DNA of 64,000 bases, from positions 4,234,715 to 4,298,714 of the forward strand of contig JAKZAP010000008.1 in assembly GCA_023053575.1 (NCBI GenBank), written 5' to 3'. The notes beneath the pieces were generated by a model that ran no database searches, was not told the DNA's origin, and worked only from the letters and a program-made list of their open reading frames with translations. The DNA is from Branchinecta lynchi. Its lineage: Eukaryota; Arthropoda; Branchiopoda; Anostraca; Branchinectidae. Positions 46,901-54,690 of the stretch are shown here, piece by piece. The translations under genes were made by a program, and so were the position numbers. The stretch's first letter is position 1, and each line of letters opens with the position of its first letter.

Positions 46901-47594
46901 ATTTTTCAAAAACCTTCGATATCACAGCCGCCAAAGCAATAGGTCTATAGTTAGTAATACTACTAAGATCCAGCACCAAGACAGACCTCCGTTAGACCAT
47001 CCGGGACAAAACCATGAGCCATACAACCATTAAACAGAGCGTTGAGCATGCAAACTAGCATAGAATGATTTATCGACAACAATTATGTACCCTATACATC
47101 TATAACAGATCTGACAAAATGTAATCGAAGCCAATATAATTTGACCTGTATACTAAACTATAAGCTACATGGACACAGTCTAAACTGCTTTCAGAAGGTT
47201 TGGCGGATTTTTCAGCAGAAATGGTCGAGAAATATGAAAACAAGTTACTTAAACAAATATAATACTGAATATTCAGATGTTTTATATTATTAGAGAAATT
47301 CTATGACAGTGTCCAGCTATGTAGTTCCGAAACAGTTTTCGACCAAATCAGCAATTTAAGCCTTACCATGCTCTCTCCGCAACTTGCGCCATTCGGAACC
47401 AATCCCAAGCCCACTGCTGGCTTATACTCGATGTTGACAGTCAGGCAGGTTATCTGGGTAGTAGACGAAAACGTTATGAAATCACTGTTGTTCCAAATCG
47501 TTCTATCTTTCTCACATAGGAGCGTGTTACATATTGTGTTCCTGCAAGAAAGTTTAAACAAAACGTCTTGTTCTTCCACTTCAGTTGAATCAGC
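28046..47594 (-). CDS. ADAM-like metalloprotease gene A, 3' part (3 exons; 5' part beyond right edge or unseen)
   Basis: Inferred gene model joining exons 47367-47594, 35028-35178 and 28046-28953 on the minus strand, about 428 residues. The domain order is ADAM cysteine-rich domain, EGF-like domain, one transmembrane helix and a cytoplasmic tail of about 270 residues ending in a stop codon. The joins are phase 0 and phase 1 and match on both sides. The order is exactly that of a membrane-anchored ADAM (meltrin/ADAM9-12-19-like layout). I found no convincing disintegrin or catalytic exon between 47.6 and 64 kb on the minus strand, so these are either beyond the window or missed. The 12.2 kb intron between the first two exons contains LINEs, GGGATCCC elements and 0.7 kb direct repeats. 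Confidence 0.8.
29080..29680 (+). mobile_element. GGGATCCC-family element, diverged fragment
   Basis: Four diverged monomers (TTCGATTTAGATGAGGAGGT, CGCCCGGATCCGGCC, GAAGTTGATTAGAGG, GACAAGTAGTTAGCATGGAA). Both termini are missing. It lies in the intron of gene A between the EGF and tail exons. Confidence 0.6.
29987..30505 (-). pseudogene. RTE/CR1-like LINE fragment (endonuclease-RT linker)
   Basis: The minus-strand frame 29987-30310 encodes VSNRFELLHTL, then SEDAWKYVKS, LVLGKKRHPKKSWISEETTQDK, the typical segment between endonuclease and reverse transcriptase in RTE-like LINEs (NRFxxL, w-xx-K, k-x-WisxeT). A second frame upstream (to 30505) appears to be the end of the endonuclease, out of frame. 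Adjacent 29830-29985 is shared with 33265-33400 (AGACCGCATCTT, CTCGCTTTAAA, GCAAGCGTAGTG). Decayed. Confidence 0.6.
30545..31015 (-). mobile_element. GGGATCCC-family element, 5' part, inverted
   Basis: Reverse complement of the family 5' end: terminates in CACTTATTTTTGGGATCCCA at 31015, with GACGGACGAACGGACGG and CTAATTCCCTTCGTCAGTTA just inside. Confidence 0.7.
30900..31490. repeat. Three tandem copies of a ~193-200 bp unit
   Basis: The unit contains the GGGATCCC-family 5' terminus plus about 85 bp of flank (ACAATGCCATGTGCCTCAAT ... GACAGCCATTACC). GGGATCCC recurs at about 31008, 31200 and 31401. The copies are nearly identical, so the amplification is recent. Confidence 0.85.
31694..33065. 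mobile_element. MITE with GGGGTCGAC/GTCGATCCC ends, split by a nested insertion
   Basis: Left end GGGGTCGACTGAAAAGAGGC. The right end is split: CGTGCCTTTTT (to about 31930) and TTTCAGTCGATCCC (33052-33065) flank the GGGATCCC element. The host duplication is AGATTCACT (31685-31693) versus AGATTCAGT (33066-33074), 8 of 9. Same termini as the element at 3315-3836. Confidence 0.78.
31931..33051 (+). mobile_element. GGGATCCC-family element, full-length nested copy
   Basis: 1121 bp, from TTTTTGGGATCCCAAAACGT to GGAAACCATCGAAACCTTTG followed by GTCTTG|TTTCAG. The full set of family blocks is present: CCGTCTGTCCGTCCGTCTG, AACTCTCGAAGGGAATGAGA, ATGGGCTTTGTAGCCC, then about six monomers. Inserted in a T run of the MITE 31694-33065. 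Confidence 0.85.
33423..34262 (+). pseudogene. LINE reverse-transcriptase 3' fragment with (ATC)n tail
   Basis: Starts within RT motif B (IRQGPITSPPLYN), continues into NYADDVLNL, the catalytic YADD, then SLTYLGHPIGRDM (the yLG block), and, after a frameshift near 33850, NRQILARLYSTFVNP. It ends after AATAAATATATCATCATCATC, a typical LINE tail. It is a different family from the LINE at 42.4 kb (RQGPITSP versus RQGGVLSP). 5' truncated. Confidence 0.75.
34364..34764. mobile_element. MITE with GGGATCGAC termini, ~400 bp
   Basis: Left end GGGATCGACTAAACGCAGGA; right end is the near reverse complement (CCTGCTTTTAGTCGATACC). Flanks TTTTGCTT and GTTTGTTT match at 6 of 8 positions. Internal TATGCCCTTCCTGGTTTTAG motifs repeat about four times. 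Confidence 0.7.
35028..35178 (-). CDS. Gene A exon: ADAM EGF-like domain
   Basis: The acceptor is GTTTTCATAG|ATG and the donor is CCTCCAG|GTAAGA. The first residues MCVDQICV complete the cysteine-rich domain (family pattern kvCvnxxCv), giving CGESM-MCVDQICV across the junction. The rest contains CPNNCSGTGVCDTLGNCFC followed by NDGSLQTDC. Its spacing of six cysteines is that of the ADAM EGF module (CxxxCsxhGvCnxxxnChCxxgwxxxxC). The last codon is split after one base. The exon is 151 bp. Confidence 0.88.
35179..36241. other. Gene A intron, no recognised feature
   Basis: First part of the gene A intron next to the EGF exon (the intron is 35179-47366). Contains no recognised coding sequence. 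A TTTTCGCGCTTGT phrase near 36110 recurs near 40617. Confidence 0.4.
36242..38090. repeat. 0.7 kb direct repeat, copy 1 (interrupted)
   Basis: Homologous to 41294-41993: TAATCGCCGG start, GGTAGCGCGAGCAAGGCCC, CCACCCTTGGTAC, CCGCAAGGCGCCCAGGACCC, CTGAAACCAGATAACAAGAA, end near GACAAGT. Interrupted by the GGGATCCC element 36727-37874. It lacks TG...CA ends, so it is not a conventional LTR. Confidence 0.8.
36727..37874 (-). mobile_element. GGGATCCC-family element, full-length copy with empty site in window
   Basis: Reverse orientation: GGTTTCGATGGGATCCCAAA at the left and CACTTACGTTTTCGGATCCC at the right. Left flank CCAAAAAGAA, right flank AAAATACTGAAACCAG. The paralogous site at about 41775-41800 reads CCAAAAAGAAAAACACTGAA, that is, without the element. 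The interior has about seven monomers (rc of CATGCTGAACACGATGG). Confidence 0.88.
38130..39950 (+). pseudogene. Decayed LINE (CR1/Jockey-like) reverse transcriptase
   Basis: Fragmented frames give, in order, the RT upstream region (IIKKEIRRAASNYGRTK, WFRKAKELGGR; 38323-38670), LGYVTPIEKKGG with GVRPITLTPTFSK (38805-38900), a heavily damaged middle, then WKYVDDLSALEVC (catalytic YxDD, 39262-39300), KTLTNDLKWDAHIKNILKQA (39490-39545), and RPILEYACPVWHFGL followed by IENIQKKALMIINGEGKVPY (39630-39760). Many stops and shifts; no start or tail identified. The short relic at 2220-2395 is the same family. Confidence 0.72.
39951..41293. other. Gene A intron, no recognised feature
   Basis: A minus-strand frame at 40192-40611 (139 codons) shows no recognisable domain. 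The frame starts next to AGTATTTTCGCGCTTGTATT. Not called as a gene. Confidence 0.4.
41294..41993. repeat. 0.7 kb direct repeat, copy 2 (uninterrupted)
   Basis: Uninterrupted homologue of 36242-36726 plus 37875-38090, roughly 90 percent identical by eye. It provides the empty site for the element 36727-37874. Confidence 0.8.
42444..43595 (+). CDS. LINE ORF1 protein
   Basis: 383 residues from ATG at 42444 (MMSTETDPR; the frame is open slightly further upstream but without ATG). Residues about 120-145 may form a coiled coil (LNSYQVLQSQIAELKEHLSQ), as expected for ORF1 trimerisation. A Ser/Asp-rich linker follows. The C-terminal 90 residues (FFVARLNPDTRPEALAG ... ASFKVVLP ... DNFWPSGVLVRRYF) look like the RRM-like nucleic-acid-binding fold of ORF1 in CR1/L2-like LINEs of invertebrates. 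No CCHC knuckles. It should bind LINE RNA. Its stop overlaps the ORF2 ATG by 14 bp, suggesting coupled translation. Confidence 0.75.
   Translation: MMSTETDPRIIVSELLCFMSNKIDKSPKDVLLKICNDFYALDETLAAKLKLVGLLSIEERNQLSDRLATTRRSQYLALDDIYVILQSIVRENLQFHAADLSRIPPMNLQHFDLVTVLNSYQVLQSQIAELKEHLSQLSVTSVSRSEVTELVARSHSNASVSQTAGGFSSQVRRTGSRAASNATLFYDADTDLEDVDDAAADDGSTVTKDRPDRPDHGDVLNQTVTVRSENADQARNGASSRLLSDIVRLPPKPVTGQRVSGTAPQKKNRPGGTVVGTTAFGALRGIKSVLDEKKSSFFVARLNPDTRPEALAGSLAQKLKCNPRNVQCEKINGKAQYSASFKVVLPAVYRETVMKDNFWPSGVLVRRYFEARAAPQSDPNATD
43582..44442 (+). pseudogene. LINE ORF2, APE-type endonuclease part
   Basis: ATG at 43582. APE endonuclease motifs in order: ITYNCRSL (Asn), FLQEIWL (catalytic Glu), FVNVYMP, IIVGDWNAN (Asp/Asn), SDSFTYVS, STSLLDHVLAS, GPDHLPL (catalytic Asp-His). 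The domain is complete. The frame ends at a TGA at 44440 just after DLLNYLVSTKDG. In related ORF2 proteins about 130-150 residues of linker would follow before the RT, so a deletion with frameshift near 44390-44440 split ORF2. The enzyme nicks target DNA to prime reverse transcription. Confidence 0.82.
44443..46061 (+). pseudogene. LINE ORF2, reverse transcriptase part
   Basis: The frame is open from about 44400 and reads WAYNERILRAEALAFSF, FWNRVRDVF, then the RT: VGKAGGVDGISARHLKY, SYRPIALATILSKVLEK, FVDSTKAFDRVNH (motif A Asp), NGLRQGGVLSPLLYAVYVD (motif B), HIFFADDLVIL (catalytic FADD), FNVKKTVAMAL, and FKYLGFWIS. All catalytic aspartates are present. It ends at TGA 46061 without the CCHC knuckle seen at 5.6 kb. 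It is of the CR1/Jockey group type; exact clade not determined. Its 5' continuity with the endonuclease is broken, so it is classed as a pseudogene. Confidence 0.83.
46185..47010 (-). pseudogene. Inverted, truncated relative of the LINE (RT domain)
   Basis: Minus-strand frames encode SSITNYRPIALAAVISKVFE, YQFGFKSKTSTEFC, FAYFIDANAALL (motif A, the key FDRVN lost), then after shifts VLNGVRHGGVL and LYVDDLNSSL, SYADGLVVMP (catalytic YADD changed to YADG), FNTNKTFCMALF and FKYLGFIF. It is tail to tail with the plus-strand LINE, starting within 20 bp of its ATT tail. More diverged than that copy. Confidence 0.78.
47367..47594 (-). CDS. Gene A exon: ADAM cysteine-rich domain
   Basis: The acceptor is GATTTTAG|GCT and the donor is AGCATG|GTAAGG. 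It spans 228 bp, exactly 76 codons, phase 0 at both ends. It reads EEQDVLFKLSCRNTICNTLLC near the start, equivalent to the ADAM motif DVkCGkLyC, and ends in GLGLVPNGASCGESM, equivalent to DxGmVxdGTkCGxgk. The canonical CG of the first motif is replaced by FK, so one conserved cysteine may be absent. The domain is extracellular and membrane proximal in this family, and is thought to help recognise substrates. Confidence 0.82.
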
Positions 47595-47820
47595 CTAAAA
47601 TCTTCGTTCGAAAAATAAACCCACATAAATGACCTTTTTCTTGCATGCCAAAGTTTAATAATGAATCGGCTGTGCTATCCTTGACAGAAGGCGAAAGAAC
47701 GGGCCTGTGGCGACTGCATTAATATAGTAGGCTAGCAGTATTGGCAACAGTTTATTTTTGGGATCCCAAAATGTATGAATTCGTACCAGTTATCCGTCTG
47801 TCCGTCCGTCTACAAGTAAG

Positions 47821-48054
47821 TGTCAGGGCTGCGAGATTCAGGACACAGGCTCACCCGAGGAGTATGTGACTCTAGCCTTGTCCTGAATAGAGCCTGACAT
47901 ATATATACAAGCCGGAAACATCTTCGCGCCAGACTAGATCAGATTCGAGTATGCGTAAAATCTCATTATACTTATTGTGTGAAATACATATTTATTCTTT
48001 CGTACCACCGTTAATTCCTGCATAGACAAAGCCTTCACCACTTCCAACTTGACA
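47821..48054 (+). repeat. 5' LTR
   Basis: Starts TGTCAGGGCTGCGAGATTCA and ends CCAACTTGACA, with TGTCA...TGACA inverted ends. Contains TATATATACAAG (possible TATA box) near 47898 and ATATTTATTC. 234 bp. Confidence 0.85.
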
Positions 48055-48055
48055 A

Positions 48056-48071
48056 TGGTGTCAGATGTGAG
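48056..48071 (+). promoter_or_regulatory. Primer-binding-site-like sequence
   Basis: TGGTGTCAGATGTGAG one base after the 5' LTR. The TGG start (complement of tRNA CCA end) and position fit a retrotransposon PBS. The primer tRNA is not identified. Confidence 0.6.
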
Positions 48072-51000
48072 TCAGTTTTATAGTGATATAGTCCCAGCAG
48101 AGCGGTATGGTCGAAGAAAAACGTAAGTCGTTTATTTTTCTCATCGATTTTCTGTTTGCCTAAATTTTAAATTCTTAACCGGAGCTAAAATGTAAGACTT
48201 AACTTATCCGAGTGGATGGCGTGGGATTTGTATTTTTTCGTATGTCCGTCTACAGTATGCGAAGACGGCCATCAAACAACAGTGCCAAGCCATCCGCTTG
48301 TTTGGTGAGAATACTGCTAGCCGTCAACATAAATTCAACACGTCGGCTGCAGCTCACAATAAGTCTCAGACACCTCATTCAGTTATTGACAATTTCACCC
48401 CCACATTTCAATAACTGTTTCAATAAGAACCTGTTTCAATAACTTTGGCTCAAAATCAGTTCAGTTGAAGTTCATGCACGAAGCTATTCAGAAGCTGTTC
48501 TAATGCGTGCCATAGACATTCTGGCGAACAGGATAATGGCGAGAGAACGGTTGTTAACCTGTTGATGCCGAACTGATGAACTTGCTGATTTCAAGAACGC
48601 CATCCGATACCTGATGAGGTGTGGTTTAATATCTGGTTTTACAAAATGTGGTAAGAGGTATTCTGAGCATCACCATCCACGTCTGTCTGTAAGGAGTGAA
48701 ATTTATTTTTTTCGAGTATTTTCTCTCTTGAATTTATTTTGGTAGTTGACAATTATTTTAAAGTCATAGTGAAACTTATACTTTCTTTGTATAATCTCGA
48801 AGGTTTATTTACTTAAGAATCAGGTTGCTAAGTCTTGTGGTTCGAGTATTTTCCAGGTTCAGTGCTGTGTCTGAGATCTTCTCGGAAGCATGCTTTTGTG
48901 ATTACTGGTCACGAAACGAGCTCGAGAGGATACAGCGATTTGGAATCTTGGATGACTTGGAGCAAATTTTCAGTGCAAAATTTAAGATAAGTAAAACATA
49001 GGTTTTCTTACAAATTTGCACGATTCTTCAAAAACACCGCAAACACGAAGCTATTCGTTCTTCTAGCACATTCAAGCGACAGTTCTCTGCTCAGTTCTTT
49101 CTAATAAGATCATTTTTCGATTCGTCTTGTTTCTGGAAGAGAACGGACCTGATTATTTGATTTTTATCAATTTTACACTGTTGTCCTTCCTGTTGTCCTT
49201 CCTATAAAATATCGCAATATTAAAGTAATCCCAAATGTAATGCATTCTTTGATTGTCTAGCCCAGCTACAGCCCATTTTAAAAAACAAATGTTGTGTTGT
49301 TATTACAAATTGTTATTACGATAGTGAAAGTTCAGAATATTTGCGAATCACTGTCCCTGTTCTGATCCTCTTTCACATCAGACGCAATCAATCTATCGAT
49401 CTGACAGAGATACCCGGCACACGACCTGAACATTAAAACAGGATGATCTGTAAATAACAATCAATTTTAGGGTAGAGCCAATAAACTTCGCAAGAGATAT
49501 TTAGCTATAATAGCTGAGAATCAAAATTGCATTGTTTTCCTGAAATCTAAGGACTGGAAGTTCCTTAGCACGCGTTCATTTTGGAAAGACGGTTCCAGAA
49601 AATTGTAAAACTCTTACGCTAAAAGATACCTATATGATCAAAATATTGTTCGGTAACAAAATAATTTAATACCATTCGTTTGCTAATATATCTTGAAAAT
49701 CTGTTTAACTTCAGGCAACAAAGTTTCATCTTTTGCCTTTAATTTCTTTTGGTGAAGAATTGTACAGACGATTACTTGAATTTATTGGTTCATTTTCCGT
49801 TACTTCAAGCATTGTAAAGAAACTTTGCTGAGAAATAAAAGTCTCTAATTTATACTAAACTCACAAGAATTTACTTTGGTAAGCTATGAAATTCTCGATT
49901 TATTTTGTTTATCATTAAGTTTGGCGTAAAGCTTGTCGCCGCGGATCTTTGATGTTTAAATTTCTGGTTAAGATTAATTAACAGAAAGCCGACGTTACAA
50001 AAACATCGTCAGGATACGGTAAAGAAAACTGACTCCGTCAGTTTCGCAAGAACGGTGGTTAGGCCTATAGCCTACAGATACAATTCCGCTAGCCTTACGA
50101 GATAACCTTACTTGTAAATGCAACATAAATTTGCAGCTCTTGTGTAAAGTGCAATAGAAACAGTGTTGGGACAAGTACGTCAAATTTCTACTTATATATC
50201 AAATATGAAGTACTTTCAAATTCTGTGCATGAGTATCAATATTAGGAACCTAACAACGAATACAATTAAGCAGTATTTATTCACACAATGTTTGCAACGG
50301 ATACGTCAGCTACGATTCTTCATCAGCGATATTTCGGCCCTTCTTGGCAAGGGTCCTCGTCAGGCTGTCAATCCTCTGGTTCAACTTCGGGGAAGGAAAC
50401 AAACCTGTAATCATTTTAAGTACTATTTGATTGTAAGCTCAATTAATGCTACCAAAAGAAGTATTTCATTGTGCAAATTTATTTGATCTAAGCAGTACCT
50501 ACTTGAGACAGTACTTGATAATTTAGTGATACCAGTGGCTTAAAGTACTTAGTCATTTCAACCAACTATTAAGTATCCTATGAAAATCGTACTTAAGTAA
50601 AACAAGCACTTGTAATTGAAATACAAGCACTTAGAGTACTGGATAAGAAGAAGTCACAACCTTTCATTTGTACTTTAAGTCGACCAAATTTGTACAAAAC
50701 TAGGAACAAGGAAGGATCAATCCAAAACATTAGTGTCTTCGTTTAGTCTTCTAAGCAAGCTTTGTTCAAGTTTGCCCAAAGTTTATTTTATCCTTATTTT
50801 CGGATGATCCCATTCCCAGTAATATAGTAAAAATTTTGCAGTTTGTCATTTACACTGTAATCCTAGATTAGGTACGGAATAAAGTTAGTTCAATGAAATG
50901 AGACGACTTAAAACCTATCGAGCAAAGCTATTGTAAAGCTCAAAGACTTTAGTTGTCAAATTTTAAGATCCAAGACTTGGTTGGACTTTGAACTTTGTTG

Positions 51001-53679
51001 TTGTTGACAAAACTTGCTTTGACCCAAGTATTTAGTTGCACTTAAATGAGCAAGCTAAATACGCGTTAAATTAAACCGCATTAAAACTCTCTCTCTACGT
51101 TATGCCTGATAATATGGTTTCCAGCGATATGCTGACCATATCAGTTCCCCAGGGGTCATTGCGACCCGCGTGGTCAGGCGTTTGAAATGGCATTCAAACG
51201 TAGAGGTGCCTCAATAATCCGCCCAGTCCTTGTTAAATGAAAAACCAACAATGAAGACCTTAAAACCGTCACATTCTCCGGAATAAGAACTAAGTGGAGC
51301 TGGTCTTTTAGTCTTTTAGTTGGTGTTATTTTAGGATCGGAAGTTAAGAACAAAGTCTTTGCAAATTGTTCTACACCGTTCTCGAAGAGGTTCGAGACCG
51401 TTCCAGAGAGGAGAGTCACCAGCGGCGTCTGGTGTGTTTCGTATTGTTTGGGAACGACAATTTGTTAACAATATTTGGTGGAACATTTTTTAAGGTCGCT
51501 GCTTCCAATCCAAGAAAGAATCCATGGTTTTTCTACTCATGCACAATTGTGGTGAATTTTCTATAGCTCGAATGTCTTGAAACACGAGTAAAAGATCTAA
51601 TAAGCTAGCCAAAGAGACCTCCGTCAAAATAATCAGTAAAAGATAATCTAAAGTACGGAATAACTCACTACTGAGTTATTGATATTATCTTTCGGAAGTT
51701 TTTTACCAAACTATGAAAGGCTGACATATCAGTATAAATGTCTTTTGACATTGACACCGCAGCATCTCTGTTAACACGAAGGCTTATTGTATTGAAAAAC
51801 ATAATGGAAGGTTTTCCTCCACTAAGTTTCGTTTTGCGGATTGCACCTTGAAAAATTGTTTCCTATGAGTTGATATGATTTTTTGGGGGTAAATGACTCG
51901 GTTGTCATAAATCCAACATGTCTGAGCAAACTCGCTAGGTAGTTTGGTGGTTCCAAGACAAGTAAAGTTTTGGGGAAAACTTTGTTCGCTTCATGCTGAG
52001 TTACGAATATTTAGTAGCCCATTCTATCGCATTGCATGATTCGCAAAATGAAGCAGATTTGTCTAAACATTTTGCTAAATAAAATAATCCCGTAAGATTG
52101 CGGAACACTATTGATTTTATAAAATTTGTCTGAATTTTCTAGCAAGGAAACCTCGGAAGTGATCGAATTTTTAACTAAGAGAATTCCCTCTATTTGGTCT
52201 GAAGACTGGACTAATAGTTTGTCAGCGAAATCATTACTAAATGTTAGCTAGGTTGCAAACTAGCTAAGCAAATAGTTAATGATTGAACACACAGCAGATA
52301 AAGTAAAGACAAGAAATCTGAAACTGACGAATTTCAACTTTTGTTATTCGAGCTACGAGATATTATTCCGACAAGTTGCTTTGAAAAAAAAAAAAATAAT
52401 AATTCTACGGATTTAGTTTTGAGATCGCGCAGAAGAACGAAATAATATGATAATTTGATGTCTCAAATACTAGAAATTCCAATTGTCTCAACGACTTCTG
52501 GTTTAAATGTCGTTTAGGCACACGCCTAGCGGACGCATTCCTAGACATTGAGCGCATCTTACGCAAATGCGACTGGACTAAAGACACGGGTCTGGATTAA
52601 AGATTCACAAGTTAGCTATATGAACAAATAAGTAAAAAGAATAAAATATTTCTTACCATTTCTTGTCGAGCGTTAAACCCTTAATATTAATTATCGATCC
52701 TAGCTGTTTCATTACAGAAGTGTTGTTTATTAAGAATTACGGTATTAATTGGATAATTTTCAGTTCAAAACGTCAGCAAATCTGGAAGCCAAACAACACT
52801 GTTCTGATGATTGCTTCCAGAACTTCGCTAGGTCATAACAGATCAAGTTGGTTTCAATCCTGAACTTAAAAAAGGACTAATATCAAAAAGGTCACGTATT
52901 AATTAAATACGTTCTTAATCTTCCAATTGTTTTCAACAATTCATGACCAAACAAGTATCCTTTCTTCGAATTAAGTTGACGCAGCTGCCGTTTCCAACAA
53001 GATAATCCGAATTAAATCAGAGATTATGACTTGATTTCAATCATTTTTCTCGCTGTTCAGTTCTTGGAAGAAAAAAAGCTGCATACTATTTACCATTTTG
53101 GTCATAAACAGCTTCCTTTTCTACTATCTTCCGATTAATCACTGAATATACGATCGCCACAATAAAAAATAGATCTTGATCCTTTCAGCTTAAAATCGCC
53201 TGATCTACGGAAAAAGAAACGCTGTATGTAGGGTCATAAGCTGTTGTGTTTTAAATTTAATCAAATGTAGAATGAGAAGAAAACATCTTATCTAAAAATC
53301 GTTCTAACCAACAAATTTGTTCTAGTTTATAAATATAGTGTCATCTGCCATGTCAACAAGATGTTAAACGCCGGTTTCCGCTCGTACCCAATCGCACAAG
53401 CATTCCGTCACCACAAAATAGCATTGGTCATTCAGCTGAGATAGAGTTCCGAAACATCTTTCAACTTCAATGATTTATCGCGAACCAACTTTCAACTGTG
53501 TAGTCTGGATCTACGGTCTCCACCTCTCTCATTGTGTTCCTGATTTGGTGCAAATTTTGGCCTGGGAAGAAGAGCCCAGAAGTGAGCCCATAAGAACTGT
53601 AGCAGAAAAAAGACGGGCTAATTATGCACACCACATTTAAAAAATGTCTTCGCCATTTTTTTGTAATGGAGGGAGGTTA

Positions 53680-53904
53680 TGTCAGGGTCTCGAAATTCAG
53701 GACACAGGCTCACGCGAGGAGTACGTGCCTCTAGCTTTGTCCTGAATAGAGCCTGACATATATATACAAGTCGGAAACATCTTCACGCCAGACAAGATTA
53801 TATTCGCGTATCTCATTGTACTTAGTTTGAGAAATACATATTTATTTTTTCGTACCACCGTTAGTTCCGGCATCGACAAAGCCTTCACCACTCTCAACTT
53901 GAGT
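53680..53904 (+). repeat. 3' LTR
   Basis: Starts TGTCAGGGTCTCGAAATTCA and ends CTCAACTTGAGT (terminal TGACA degraded). Aligns end to end with 47821-48054. 225 bp. Confidence 0.85.
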
Positions 53905-54690
53905 GTAAGATAAGCTTCGAACAGGACAAAATTTTTGTTAAATATTTGTGTGAGGTTTGAATCAAAGCATCAAGTTCATAGATGGGCTCATAGCCCTTTA
54001 TTTAAGGGAAGGGAAATTAAGGAACAAACGAAGTATTCTTTAAAAGCAAATAAGATAGTTGATTTAGAGATAAAGAGACATGCTGAATCCGTATTTGAAA
54101 ATTAGTTTCTGGCCAGGCAAATAGTTCGCCCGGAATCCAGCCAATCCCGGATAATTTGTTGAAATTAAATTTTGTATCTGAAGCTGAATAGAAGCTAGAT
54201 GTAGAGGGAAGACAAGCAGAATCCGTAATCCGTATATGAAATTATTTTGTCGTTGGACAAATACAAGTCCGTCCTAAGCCAGAAAATTTGTTGGAATTAA
54301 AAGTCTTACACGAAATTGAATAGTGACTAGATGTAGAGGGAAGACAAGCAGAATCCGTAATCCGTATATGAGAATTATTTTCTCGGTGGACAAATAGTTT
54401 GTCCGGAATCAGGCCGAGACCGTAAGATTTGTGAACAGTAAAAGTTGCACCTGAAGCGACAACTAAAGAAGTTCAATGTCAGGGGTAAGAAGACATGCTG
54501 AATTCGTTTTGGAGCTTTATTTTATTGCCGATTAACTAAAAGTTAAGTCGGGAGTCGATTAAAAAATTGTTATAGGGGTAGAGACACATGCTGAATTTAT
54601 CTTGAATTCTTTATTCTTGACGAATAAACAGTTCTCCCGGAAATCTGGTAGACGTAAATTTATTTTGAAGTCGGTTAGAAATTCGTCAAA

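Larger units (their letters stand above)
47821..53904 (+). mobile_element. Old LTR retrotransposon, 6.1 kb, coding capacity lost
   Basis: Two LTRs (47821-48054 and 53680-53904) in direct orientation, flanked by the same 5-bp host sequence GTAAG (47816-47820 and 53905-53909). A primer-binding-site-like TGGTGTCAGATGTGAG follows the 5' LTR by one base, and a purine run ATGGAGGGAGG precedes the 3' LTR. The LTRs differ at roughly 15 percent of positions by eye, so insertion is old. The 5.6 kb interior has no frame over about 110 codons and no gag-pol motif I can recognise. It is either decayed beyond reading or a non-coding derivative. It includes a copy of the GGACCCTTG core (50290-50380, minus). 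Confidence 0.82.
47760..54690 (+). mobile_element. GGGATCCC-family element split by an LTR retrotransposon
   Basis: The 5' end (GGGATCCCAAAATGTATGAA, CCGTCTGTCCGTCCGTCTAC) occupies 47760-47820. The remainder (ATAAGCTTCGAACAGG, ATAGATGGGCTCATAGCCC, and monomers with CATGCTGAATCCG and CGCCCGGAATCCAGCC) continues at 53905-54690. The two halves are separated by a complete LTR element with duplicated GTAAG. The 3' terminus of this copy was not found. Confidence 0.75.

Noticed and set aside
48560..48720. Plus-strand segment NAIRYLMRCGLISGF before TCT|GTAAGG
   Set aside because: Looks exon-like, but it is inside the LTR element interior and no family is recognised; possibly decayed gag.
50107..50186. 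Minus-strand SCKFMLHLQ segment before GTAAGG, considered as a disintegrin exon
   Set aside because: Too few cysteines, no CDCG or ECD motif, and it lies inside the LTR retrotransposon.
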